Assembly (NCBI GenBank): GCA_031411495.1
Contig: JANOBD010000222.1
Span: 1 to 9,624 of the forward strand
Source of the DNA: JANOBD01 sp031411495
GTDB taxonomy: Bacteria > Planctomycetota > Phycisphaerae > Tepidisphaerales > Tepidisphaeraceae
Direction of reading: 5' to 3'
Length of the DNA: 9,624 nt
In this document: positions 1 to 7,268 of the stretch, piece by piece
Numbering within the stretch: position 1 is the first letter of the stretch
Layout of the letters: each line of letters starts with the position of its first letter
The notes under the pieces: model-generated
Seen by the model: only the letters and a program-made list of their open reading frames with translations
What the model was told of the DNA's origin: nothing
The model's database searches: none
Program-made: the position numbers and the translations under genes

Positions 1-861
1 TACCGCGACCTGGAAGATCTCCGCTCCGCCGGCGTCCCCATCGACTTCGACTCCGAAACCGGCGGGTACGCCATCCGTCGCGATTTCTTTCTCCGGCCCA
101 CCGACTTGTCGCTCGACGAAGCCTTAGCCCTCTGCCTGCTCGGCATGCAGCTCCGCAGCGACGAGCAATTGCCCCACACCTCGCCCGCCGGGCGGGCGAT
201 CGAAAAGATCCGATCAAACCTCCCCGCGACGTTTCGAGACGACCTCGAGCAGGTCCTGCCCTTCGTCTCGATCGACCTGGCCCGAACCGAGAACCCCAAT
301 GCGGCCGACGTGTTCGCAACCGTCCGCGCCGCCATCCGCGATCGGCGGGCGCTGACGTGCGAATATGAGTCACCTCGATACGCGAATGAGAAACCGCCGT
401 TTCGCTTCGACCCCTACGCCTTGTACTTCGGCCAGCGGGCCTGGTACGCGATCGGCAGGCGACATCCCGATGATTCGGTCCGGACGCTGAAGCTCTCGCG
501 GTTCGTTCGCTGCACGTCGACCGATCAGCCGTTCGCCGTGCCGGATGACTTCTCGCTCGAGCGGTACTTCGGCAACGCCTGGCGGATGATGCGCGACGAC
601 ACGCGGCATTCGATCCAGCTCTGGTTCTCCCCCGCCGTGGCTGAAACGGTCGCGGACACCTGGTGGCACTCGACGCAGGAAGTGGACTACCACGACGATG
701 GCGCGATCACCGTCCGCTTCGAGGTCGATGGACTCGAGGAGATCGTCTGGTGGGTGATGAGCTACGGCCCGCACTGCCGGGTGCTCCAGCCTGACGCGCT
801 GCGCGAGCGCGTCAGGACGATGGCCACCGACACCGCCCGCCTCTACGAATCGCCAGGCTGA
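1..861 (+). CDS. WYL-domain HTH transcriptional regulator, 5'-truncated by window edge
   Basis: The frame is open from base 1 to TGA at 859-861 (286 visible residues), so the true start lies upstream; no internal start need be invoked. The first ~30 residues (YRDLEDLRSAGVPIDF, then GGYAI) look like the end of a winged-helix HTH of the DeoR/HTH_11 type that precedes WYL domains. The WYL domain follows at about residues 100-170 (ALTCEYESP; FDPYALYFGQRAWYAIG; LKLSRF). The signature triad reads W148-Y149-A150, so the Leu is replaced by Ala. The last ~90 residues resemble a WCX extension (IQLWFSPAVAETV; EIVWWVMSYGPHCRVLQP). Family knowledge: WYL proteins sense nucleic acid or nucleotide-like ligands and often control CRISPR, BREX or CBASS loci. 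Lying upstream of and co-oriented with cas3, it is a plausible regulator of this operon, but that is inference. The family call is strong. Confidence 0.9.
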   Translation, partial: YRDLEDLRSAGVPIDFDSETGGYAIRRDFFLRPTDLSLDEALALCLLGMQLRSDEQLPHTSPAGRAIEKIRSNLPATFRDDLEQVLPFVSIDLARTENPNAADVFATVRAAIRDRRALTCEYESPRYANEKPPFRFDPYALYFGQRAWYAIGRRHPDDSVRTLKLSRFVRCTSTDQPFAVPDDFSLERYFGNAWRMMRDDTRHSIQLWFSPAVAETVADTWWHSTQEVDYHDDGAITVRFEVDGLEEIVWWVMSYGPHCRVLQPDALRERVRTMATDTARLYESPG

Positions 862-1182
862 GAAAACATTTCTTCCAAAGCCCACTGACATACAGGTGTC
901 AGCGGCTTCCCTATCCTCGGACCCGTGAACCAGAACACGCCAGCCGCATGGAAGCGGAGGCCGACGTTTCGCGTTCCGCTGAATACGCCGAAGGGGCGGC
1001 GGCGGGCGTGGCGGTGGTGTGTGCTGCGCACGGTTCGAGACTGGCGGCTCTCCGCCGCCAAGCGTCGCCCCATCGCACGCCACCACCTGCCACGTCTCAT
1101 CGCAAGAAGGTGGCACGACGTGTCAGCCGGAAGCGAATTGTTTGGTGTCGAATAAATGGTTCGGGTATCGAGAGAGGAAAGC
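862..1182. other. Region between the WYL gene and the cas operon; probable promoter/5' leader of cas
   Basis: No convincing long gene lies here. It contains the 885-902 palindrome and then a very GC-rich part with self-complementarity. GTGGCGGTGGTG (1008-1019) can pair with 1081-1093 with one bulged base. GTGC-TGC-GCAC (1021-1031) and TGGCGG/CCGCCA (1042-1047/1055-1060) form hairpins inside that loop. The same 1083-1096 strand can instead pair downstream (CCACCT 1083-1088 with AGGTGG 1108-1113; CACGTC 1091-1096 with GACGTG 1117-1122). The base composition becomes less GC-rich from about 1130. I could not place a sigma70-type promoter convincingly. A frame of 76 codons (GTG 925 to TAA 1155) is open but lacks a good ribosome site and reads as Arg/Trp-rich noise. 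Confidence 0.4.
885..902. promoter_or_regulatory. Perfect palindrome CTGACA-N6-TGTCAG, candidate operator
   Basis: Two perfect 6-bp inverted half-sites flank a 6-bp centre (TACAGG), 23 bp after the WYL stop codon. The size and symmetry suit a dimeric HTH regulator. No T-run follows, so a rho-independent terminator for the WYL gene is less likely. One further TGTCAG occurs at 1121-1126, preceded by a degenerate partner (TGGCA), with a 5-bp rather than 6-bp centre. Binding by the adjacent WYL protein is inference. Confidence 0.4.
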
Positions 1183-1260
1183 ATGTCGACTCTTTCAGTG
1201 GAAGGGAAACAACCGGTGCGCTACCACAGGCGGCCTCATCAGCGCAGCGGGCGTAACTAG
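1183..1260 (+). CDS. Possible 25-aa basic leader peptide ahead of cas3
   Basis: ATG 1183 is preceded by GAGAGG (1172-1177) at 5 nt, the same spacing as the cas3 ribosome site. The frame runs 25 codons (MSTLSVEGKQPVRYHRR, then a His/Arg-rich tail ending GRN) to TAG 1258-1260. The base after the stop begins the GGAGG of cas3, so a ribosome terminating here would sit on the cas3 SD. This layout suits translational coupling or a leader-peptide control of cas3. The product is strongly basic and matches no family I know. It may be a chance frame: it is short, and the only support is the SD and the placement of its stop. Confidence 0.35.
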   Translation: MSTLSVEGKQPVRYHRRPHQRSGRN

Positions 1261-1265
1261 GGAGG
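1261..1265 (+). promoter_or_regulatory. Ribosome binding site that fixes the cas3 TTG start
   Basis: GGAGG lies 5 nt before TTG 1271 in the Cas3 frame. The frame is open upstream to GTG 1019, but the 84 extra residues that start would add are unlike Cas3. Residues typical of the Cas3 N-terminus (GHSENDGGRG) begin four codons after the TTG. No ATG start fits between. Confidence 0.8.
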
Positions 1266-1270
1266 TTGAA

Positions 1271-3619
1271 TTGTCTTTTCTAGGTCACAGCGAGAACGAC
1301 GGCGGGCGCGGCCTGGCCGAACTTCTCCGCGATCACATCTTGGCCGTCGCCGGCCGGGCCGAACAGTTCGGTACCGCGTTCGGCGTCGGTCAACAGGCGA
1401 AGGTTGCGGGATTGTTGCACGACCTCGGGAAATACGCGGACCAGTTTCAAGATCGCGTTCGCGGCATCGGCGCGGGCCGCGATCACGCATCCGCTGGCGC
1501 ACTCGTCGTTGCCAGACTCTACCGCAAATTCGGGATTGTGCCGGCAATGGCGATCGTGGCCCACCACATCGGGCTCGAAGCATTCGAGCCCGACCACAAG
1601 AAGTTCACTTCGGTCCTTGGCGAGTTATTCAGGGACAAGGATGCCGCGAGACGACTAACCTCAGCCGACGTCCCATTGCTCCAAAAGCGATTCGAGGCGG
1701 ATGGGATCGTGCTACCGCCACTCAAGTCCGGCCTGCTGCCTACCGACGCCTTTCCCGCCGCCGACCTCTTCGATGTTCGGATGCTCTTTTCCTGTCTCGT
1801 CGATGCCGACTTTCTTGAGACCGAAGCGCACTTCGACGGGAACGCTCTCGAGCCACGTCGGCCCCGACTCGGCGGCCCGACACTTGATATTGATCGCGCG
1901 ATCAACGCGCTCAACAAACACGTCGCTGCCTTCAAACCCCCGACCAATGAAATACAACGTGCCCGCCAATCCCTCTTCCAATCGTGCGTCGATGCCGCCG
2001 CCCTGCCCTCAGGACAGTTCACGCTCACCGCACCGACCGGGACGGGCAAGACGCTCGCGATGCTCGCATTCGCGCTCCATCACGCTCGGAAACACAAGCT
2101 GCGCCGGATCGTGCTTGTGATGCCGTTCCTCAATATTATCGAGCAGACGGCCGGCGTCTACCGGCGACTCTTCTCCGCCGCGGAAGGGTTCCCGCCAAAC
2201 ACACTTCTCGAACATCACAGTCTCGTCCGCGAAGCGCAATCATCTGCCAACGACCTCGAAGGGGCATCCAAACGGAAGCCGTTTCACCAACTTCTGACCG
2301 AGAACTGGGACGCACCGATCATCCTGACGACCAGCGTCCAGTGTCTGGAATCGATGATGTCCAACCGAACCTCCGCCTGCCGCAAGCTGCACCGGCTGGC
2401 TAGAAGCGTGATCCTGTTCGACGAGGTGCAGACGCTCCCGCCGAAGCTGGCGAAGGCGACGCTGGCGACGCTCTCGCGGCTCTCCGATCCGACAGGCCCT
2501 TACAGCTCGACCGTTCTCTTCGCCACCGCCACCCAGCCAGCGTTTGATGTCTTGCACGATCAAGTCGGCCGTTTGTGCTCGGCCGGCTGGCAGCCACGCG
2601 AAATTAACACAAGTGCGCCGGCGATGTTCGAGATCGCCGGCAAACGCATCCGCACGCGATGGAAGCACGATACACCGGTCTCGGTTGATGCGCTTGCTCG
2701 GCAAATCGCGAGCCACGAGCAGGTACTGTGCATCGTCAACCTCAAACGCCACGCGGCGGCGCTGACGGATGCGGTGAAATTGTGGTGCGACGAGGACACG
2801 GTTCTCCACCTCTCGACCAACCTATGCCCGGCTCATCGCATCAGAGTTCTGGAGACGATACGTGCGCGACTGCGTGACAGCTTACCGGTTCGATTGATCT
2901 CCACGCAGTGTGTTGAAGCGGGAGTAGACCTCGACTTTCCTGCCGTCTACCGCGAGCTTGCGCCGATCGACGCCATCTGCCAGGCTGCGGGTCGATGCAA
3001 CCGTCACGGCAACCGCTCTGTGCCGGGCATCGTCACCGTGTTTCAGTTCGAAGACGACGGCAAGGTCCAATTCCCGCCCGGCTACACGCAGGCCGTCAAC
3101 GCGACGCGGAGCTGGCTCAAGGCCATCTCCCAACAATGCACTCTGGACGCGACTGAACTGCTGAACGATCCGAATCACCTACGTGCCTATTTCCGAACGC
3201 TCTACGGAACGACGGGCCGACAGGATGCGATCGTCAACGATGAGCGAGACCTGAACGACGCGATTCGTCAAGGTCGGTTTGACGACGTCGCAAAGGAATA
3301 CAAGCTCATCGAGTCGGACACCGTCTCGGTTCTTGTGCCGTACGAGCCGAAGGTGTTTGCTGAGTTGTGCGACGAAGCGCACGAGGGATTTGCGGATGCC
3401 GATGCGCGACGGCGATGGCGCGAACGCGCTTCGCGCCATGCCGTCTCGATCTACCGGAACGACAACAGCCCGATCTGGCCGCACCTGGAGGCGGTGGAAT
3501 TTTACAAAGGCGTCGAAGCGACGAACGCGGAATCGGACTGGTTCATCGCGTTGGCGGGGCTTCGCTATGACACATTGACCGGAATTGTCGCGCCGGACCC
3601 GGCAGACCTCATCGCATAA
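1271..3619 (+). CDS. cas3: Cas3, type I-C HD nuclease and superfamily 2 helicase
   Basis: This is the effector nuclease-helicase recruited by I-C Cascade to nick, unwind and degrade target DNA. From TTG 1271 the product has 782 residues, usual for I-C Cas3. The HD nuclease half shows H6 (GHS), H50-D51 (LLHDLGK), D71-H72 (RDHASAG) and H98-H99 (VAHHIG), all expected metal ligands. The helicase half shows Walker A TAPTGTGKT (253-261), DEVQ as Walker B (384-387), motif III-like FATATQ (417-422), motif V STQCVEAGVDLDF (544-556) and motif VI QAAGRCNRHG (571-580). No frameshift or lost catalytic residue is seen, so interference should be intact. It is first in the operon, with a 34-nt gap to cas5c. 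The TTG start may keep expression low, which is inference. Confidence 0.96.
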   Translation: MSFLGHSENDGGRGLAELLRDHILAVAGRAEQFGTAFGVGQQAKVAGLLHDLGKYADQFQDRVRGIGAGRDHASAGALVVARLYRKFGIVPAMAIVAHHIGLEAFEPDHKKFTSVLGELFRDKDAARRLTSADVPLLQKRFEADGIVLPPLKSGLLPTDAFPAADLFDVRMLFSCLVDADFLETEAHFDGNALEPRRPRLGGPTLDIDRAINALNKHVAAFKPPTNEIQRARQSLFQSCVDAAALPSGQFTLTAPTGTGKTLAMLAFALHHARKHKLRRIVLVMPFLNIIEQTAGVYRRLFSAAEGFPPNTLLEHHSLVREAQSSANDLEGASKRKPFHQLLTENWDAPIILTTSVQCLESMMSNRTSACRKLHRLARSVILFDEVQTLPPKLAKATLATLSRLSDPTGPYSSTVLFATATQPAFDVLHDQVGRLCSAGWQPREINTSAPAMFEIAGKRIRTRWKHDTPVSVDALARQIASHEQVLCIVNLKRHAAALTDAVKLWCDEDTVLHLSTNLCPAHRIRVLETIRARLRDSLPVRLISTQCVEAGVDLDFPAVYRELAPIDAICQAAGRCNRHGNRSVPGIVTVFQFEDDGKVQFPPGYTQAVNATRSWLKAISQQCTLDATELLNDPNHLRAYFRTLYGTTGRQDAIVNDERDLNDAIRQGRFDDVAKEYKLIESDTVSVLVPYEPKVFAELCDEAHEGFADADARRRWRERASRHAVSIYRNDNSPIWPHLEAVEFYKGVEATNAESDWFIALAGLRYDTLTGIVAPDPADLIA

Positions 3620-3653
3620 GGGAACGGCAGATCACTTGCGAAAGGATTCAAGT

Positions 3654-4421
3654 ATGAACGAACGTTCTGGACAATCTCACACGCTCGAAGTCCGGGCCGA
3701 CTTCGCGTGTTTCTCTCGGCCCGAGATGAAAGTGGAGCGCTTCAGTTATCCGTGCCCAACGCCTAGTTCCGCGCGCGGCGTGTTCGAAGCGATCTACTTC
3801 AAACCCGAGTTCCGTTGGCAGGTGACGCGGATCGAACTGCTCGATCCGCCGGCCTACATCGCGCTGCGGCGGAACGAAGTGAAAGACAAAGCCAGCGAGC
3901 GCTCCATCAACAGTTGGATCAAAGGCAAGGCCGAGCCCGAGCCGCTCTTCGCCGATCTCACCGGCGAAGAATCCAAAGGCCGTACGCAGCGGCAGACGAT
4001 GGCGCTACGCAGCCCGCGGTATCGACTCACCGCGCAGATCGTCCCACGCGGCGCCCAGCCCGTCGCGACGTACGACGCCCAGTTCGTCCGCCGCGCATCG
4101 CAGGGCAAATGCTTTCAACAGCCGTACCTCGGCATGAAGGAGTTCGTGTGCTTCTTCGACTACATCGACGACGTCGATGCCGCTCGAAACACAAAGCCGC
4201 CGGCGAATTACTCGCAGGATCTGGGCTACATGGTCTACGACGTGTTCGATTTGAACGCTGTCAACGCGACGCGGGCCGAGCAGGAGCATCCGAACGCGAA
4301 GCTCCGCAAGTCAAACGCTGCGAACGTGTCGCTGTTCAAGGCCGTGATCGACAAAGGCGTGCTGATCGTGCCGGATTACGACAGCGATGCGGTGCTGAAA
4401 CCGGGAAGGAGGGCCGGCTGA
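3654..4421 (+). CDS. cas5c: Cas5c (Cas5d), Cascade subunit and presumed pre-crRNA endoribonuclease
   Basis: Type I-C lacks Cas6, and none is present here, so Cas5c should cut the repeats and then hold the 5' handle in Cascade. ATG 3654 follows AAAGGA (3641-3646) at 7 nt and gives 255 residues, usual for the family; an earlier in-frame start at 3585 lies inside cas3 and adds atypical residues. Family blocks are FSYPCPTPSSARGVFEAIYFKP (30-51), RTQRQTMALRSPRYRL (110-125) and GKCFQQPYLGMKEF (151-164). Y48 of YFKP should match the catalytic Tyr described for Bacillus halodurans Cas5d (Y46). Where that protein has Lys-His and many homologs have Lys-Tyr, I read T139-Y140, and the usual FHQPYLG is FQQPYLG here. 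Those alignments are from memory. It overlaps cas8c by one base (TGATG). Confidence 0.93.
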   Translation: MNERSGQSHTLEVRADFACFSRPEMKVERFSYPCPTPSSARGVFEAIYFKPEFRWQVTRIELLDPPAYIALRRNEVKDKASERSINSWIKGKAEPEPLFADLTGEESKGRTQRQTMALRSPRYRLTAQIVPRGAQPVATYDAQFVRRASQGKCFQQPYLGMKEFVCFFDYIDDVDAARNTKPPANYSQDLGYMVYDVFDLNAVNATRAEQEHPNAKLRKSNAANVSLFKAVIDKGVLIVPDYDSDAVLKPGRRAG

Positions 4422-6244
4422 TGCTGCACGAATTGATCAAATACGCTGAGCGCGCCGGACTCGCGTCAGAGCCAGGGTTCAAGGCGAAAGCCGTCAAGTG
4501 GCTGTTGATGTTCGACACGAAGGGCCGCTACATTGGCGTTCAGAATCTCACCGGGGACGACAGAAAGAGTAAAGGACAGGTCTTCTCCAAGTGTCCGGAC
4601 CTCACCCACCCGGAAATGATCGCGGCGGGCAAAGGCACCCGTCACTTCCTCGTTGATTCCCTCGACAAGGTCGTCCTGCTGTCCAAGGACGAGGTGACCG
4701 GAAAGCTCATGCGCGAACACGACTACTTCGTAGGCCTGCTCGAACAGGCGAGCGAAGCGATTCCGCTGCTCGAAACGATCGCCAAGGTGCTCGGCGATGC
4801 CGAACTGCTCGCAACGATTCGCGCCGAACTTGAGAGCCAGAAGGCCAAGCCGACCGATGGTGCGTCGCTCGCCATCCAAACCACGAATGGCGACGTGCAG
4901 AAGCTGGTGGAACAATCGACCTGGCACGACTGGTGGCGAGCGTTCCGGCAGAAACTGCTGAGTGATCGACAGTCGCGCGACGCTGACGATAGTGAAGTGC
5001 CCGTCGGCGACATGCTGTGTCTCTTGTCGGGCAAGTCGGTTGATCCGGTCGCGACGCATCCGAAAATCGCGGGCCTGTCGGATGTGGGCGGTCTCTCGAT
5101 GGGGGATGCACTCACGAGCTTCGACAAGGATGCGTTCACATCGTTCGAGTTGGAACAAGGTCGCAACGCGGCCGTATCAAGCGAGATGGCAACCGCGTAC
5201 GCCGGCGCACTCAACGACCTGATCCGGAACCGCAGTCGACGTCTGGCCGGGGTGAAGGTGGCGTACTGGTACGCGGGCTCGACGATCGAGCCGAGAGACG
5301 ACGTGGCCGATCTGGTCTACGTTCCCGAAGGATTCACGACCGACGACGAGGATGAGCAGAGCGTGCCGAACTCGCCAGCGACGCGAAGCGAGATCGACCG
5401 AAGCGAAGGCCGGGCGAAGAAATTGCTGGCCGCGATCGAATCTGGCGCGCGGCCCGACCTTCTCGCCGCACGGTTTTACTCGATGACGCTCTCAGCCAAC
5501 TCCGGCCGGGTGATGGTCCGGGATTGGATGGAGGAATCGTTTCCCGACCTGGTCCGCGCGGTGAACGCATGGTTCGAGGATTTGTCGATCGTGGGTCGAG
5601 ACGGTCACGGCATCATTCGCGATTTCAAACTGCTCTCGATCATCGGCGGATGTGTACGCGACTTGAAAGACGCGACGTCTGCCATGCAGACCAGCCTTTG
5701 GCGCGCCGCGCTTTTCGGCCAACAGATTCCGTATCAACTCGCGGCCCAAGCGCTTCGCAGGGCGCAACTGGAAATCATCAACGGCGAAAGCATGCAGCAT
5801 CGCCGCTTCGCACTTCTCAAAGCATATCTCATTCGAAAGGGCATTCCGATGACCGCTGAACTGAATCCGCATCTCGACGAGCCTGCTTATCTCTGCGGGC
5901 GCATCCTGGCGCTGCTCGCTGCAATCCAGCGAAAGGCGCTGGGTGACGTCGGCGCGGGCGTGGTGCAGCGCTACTACGCCGCCGCGAGCGCGACTCCCGC
6001 CTTAGTGCTTGGCCGGCTGATCCGAACAGCGAATACCGGGCATATTCCAAAGATCGAACCCGTCGGCCTGCGCGACTGGTACGAACAGGAACTCGCCTCG
6101 CTGTGGACACGGATGAAAACCACCGCACCCACCACTCTCACGCTCGAACAGCAAACACTTTTCGCGATGGGCTACTACCAGCAACTGGCCCGGCGAGGCA
6201 CTTCGGAAACTCCGGCTAAACCCAGTACGGAAAACTCAAAGTAG
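4421..6244 (+). CDS. cas8c: Cas8c (Csd1), large subunit of type I-C Cascade
   Basis: The large subunit recognises the PAM and helps recruit Cas3. ATG 4421 shares its A with the cas5c stop (TGATG) and has a very strong AAGGAGGG (4406-4413) 7 nt upstream. The same frame is open upstream to 3815 across cas5c, but that part is an out-of-frame shadow. The product has 607 residues, normal for Csd1. Recognisable parts are the N-terminus MLHELIKYAERAG with KWLLMFDTKGRYIGVQ, the RHFLVDSLDKV segment, the FYSMTLSANSGRVMVRDW block (352-369; usual LSxNxxRxxVR) and the C-terminal region YLCGRILALLAAIQ...RYYAAASATPALVLGRL. The C-terminal ~131 residues are probably also made separately as Cas11c. Confidence 0.95.
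   Translation: MLHELIKYAERAGLASEPGFKAKAVKWLLMFDTKGRYIGVQNLTGDDRKSKGQVFSKCPDLTHPEMIAAGKGTRHFLVDSLDKVVLLSKDEVTGKLMREHDYFVGLLEQASEAIPLLETIAKVLGDAELLATIRAELESQKAKPTDGASLAIQTTNGDVQKLVEQSTWHDWWRAFRQKLLSDRQSRDADDSEVPVGDMLCLLSGKSVDPVATHPKIAGLSDVGGLSMGDALTSFDKDAFTSFELEQGRNAAVSSEMATAYAGALNDLIRNRSRRLAGVKVAYWYAGSTIEPRDDVADLVYVPEGFTTDDEDEQSVPNSPATRSEIDRSEGRAKKLLAAIESGARPDLLAARFYSMTLSANSGRVMVRDWMEESFPDLVRAVNAWFEDLSIVGRDGHGIIRDFKLLSIIGGCVRDLKDATSAMQTSLWRAALFGQQIPYQLAAQALRRAQLEIINGESMQHRRFALLKAYLIRKGIPMTAELNPHLDEPAYLCGRILALLAAIQRKALGDVGAGVVQRYYAAASATPALVLGRLIRTANTGHIPKIEPVGLRDWYEQELASLWTRMKTTAPTTLTLEQQTLFAMGYYQQLARRGTSETPAKPSTENSK
5835..5841 (+). promoter_or_regulatory. Internal ribosome binding site within cas8c for Cas11c
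   Basis: GAAAGGG lies 7 nt before an in-frame ATG at 5849, inside the cas8c coding sequence. The position, about 130 codons before the cas8c stop, is where I-C loci are known to start the separately translated small subunit. Confidence 0.65.
5849..6244 (+). CDS. cas11c: Cas11c, Cascade small subunit from an internal start in cas8c
   Basis: Published work on type I-C and related systems showed that the small subunit is translated from an internal start in the large-subunit gene. Here ATG 5849 is in the cas8c frame, has GAAAGGG at 7 nt, and would give a 131-residue mostly helical protein starting MTAELNPHLDEPAYLCG and ending at the shared TAG. The length agrees with known Cas11c (roughly 120-130 residues). 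It begins just before the conserved helical block (AYLCGRILALLAAIQRKAL; RYYAAASATPALVLGRLI). In Cascade two or so copies line the belly and stabilise the R-loop. Separate translation is inferred from the SD and family precedent. Confidence 0.72.
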   Translation: MTAELNPHLDEPAYLCGRILALLAAIQRKALGDVGAGVVQRYYAAASATPALVLGRLIRTANTGHIPKIEPVGLRDWYEQELASLWTRMKTTAPTTLTLEQQTLFAMGYYQQLARRGTSETPAKPSTENSK

Positions 6245-6296
6245 TTCAAGCCAAGTTCATTCTTAACTGATTCGATTCATCTGAAAGGAACACTAA

Positions 6297-7268
6297 ATGT
6301 CTACACCACTTCTACACCGTTACGAATTCCTCTTCCTCTTCGACTGCGAGAACGGCAATCCTAACGGCGACCCGGATGCGGGCAATTCACCGCGTATCGA
6401 TCCGCAGGACATGCACGGACTGGTCTCCGATGTCGCGATCAAACGACGGGTGCGAAACTTTGTTCAAATCGCCCGCGGCAACGTGATGCCCAACGCGATC
6501 TTCGTCGAGCATGCCAGCAACATGAACACCAAGATCGCCAAGGCACACGAAGAGGCCAACGGCGAAGTCCCTGAAGCAAAGAAAACGACCAAGCCGCAGG
6601 TTGAGGGAGCAAGGAACTGGCTCTGCAGGAACTTTTACGACGTCCGTGCGTTCGGCGCAGTGATGTCGACCGGAGCGAATGCCGGCCAAGTTCGAGGGCC
6701 AATCCAGCTCACCTTCGCCCGATCACTGGATCCCATTCTACCGATGGACATCTCCATAACGCGTATGGCGGTCGCGGAAGACGTGCCCAAAAGGCGCAGC
6801 AGCGCCGATTTGAAAGCATGGGAGGCTGAACAACCCGAAGATCAGCTGCGCACCATGGGCCGCAAGCAGCTCATCCCCTACGGCCTCTTTTTGGGCAAAG
6901 GATTCGTCTCGGCCCACCTAGCCCTTCAAACCGGATTCTCGGGCGACGACCTCAGGCTCCTGTTCGAATCGATCTCAAGCATGTACGAGCACGACCGCTC
7001 GGCGAGCAAGGGGATGATGGCCGTCCGCGAACTGTTCGCGCTCAAGCACGTCGGCACCGACTCGAATCTCGAACAGCGGGCCGCCCAGGCGAAGCTCGGC
7101 TGCGCGCCGGCACAGGTGCTCTTCGAGCAGATCGTCAGCGTAAAGCTGAACGACGGCATCGTCGCGCCGCGGAAATATGCCGACTACACAGTCACGATCG
7201 ACGAATCCAAAATCCCCAAGGGCACGGAACTGCTGCGACTGCCCGCCGACCTGGGGAAGATCGCATGA
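6297..7268 (+). CDS. cas7c: Cas7c (Csd2), crRNA backbone subunit of Cascade
   Basis: Cas7c polymerises along the crRNA spacer to form the Cascade backbone. ATG 6297 has AAAGGA (6284-6289) 7 nt upstream. The 323-residue length is typical if slightly long. The N-terminal RAMP block GNPNGDPDAGNSPRIDP (20-36) followed by DVAIKRRVRNFV is diagnostic of Csd2. Other family segments are AVMSTGANAGQVRGPIQLTF, MGRKQLIPYGLFLGKGF and MYEHDRSASKGMMAVRELFAL. A 52-nt, comparatively AT-rich gap separates it from cas8c, the largest in the operon. Because Cas7 is needed in several copies, a fresh, unobstructed ribosome site here makes sense (inference). The stop overlaps cas4 (ATGA). Confidence 0.96.
   Translation: MSTPLLHRYEFLFLFDCENGNPNGDPDAGNSPRIDPQDMHGLVSDVAIKRRVRNFVQIARGNVMPNAIFVEHASNMNTKIAKAHEEANGEVPEAKKTTKPQVEGARNWLCRNFYDVRAFGAVMSTGANAGQVRGPIQLTFARSLDPILPMDISITRMAVAEDVPKRRSSADLKAWEAEQPEDQLRTMGRKQLIPYGLFLGKGFVSAHLALQTGFSGDDLRLLFESISSMYEHDRSASKGMMAVRELFALKHVGTDSNLEQRAAQAKLGCAPAQVLFEQIVSVKLNDGIVAPRKYADYTVTIDESKIPKGTELLRLPADLGKIA

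Noticed and set aside
885..902. Rho-independent terminator of the WYL gene
   Set aside because: The stem is only 6 bp, moderately GC, and is not followed by a T-run.
370..1116. 248-codon minus-strand frame over the WYL gene
   Set aside because: It is the antisense of the clearly real WYL coding sequence; proline/arginine-rich with no recognisable domain.
925..1155. 76-codon + strand frame from GTG 925
   Set aside because: No usable ribosome site, Arg/Trp-rich composition typical of a random GC-rich frame, and it overlaps the structured region; no family resemblance.
1138..1168. TTGTTT...GGGTAT as the cas operon promoter
   Set aside because: The -10 match is poor and the 19-bp spacing is too long; not strong enough to list.
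3815..4420. Upstream extension of the Cas8c frame
   Set aside because: It overlaps almost all of cas5c out of frame and is Arg-rich noise; Cas8c begins at ATG 4421 behind a very strong ribosome site.
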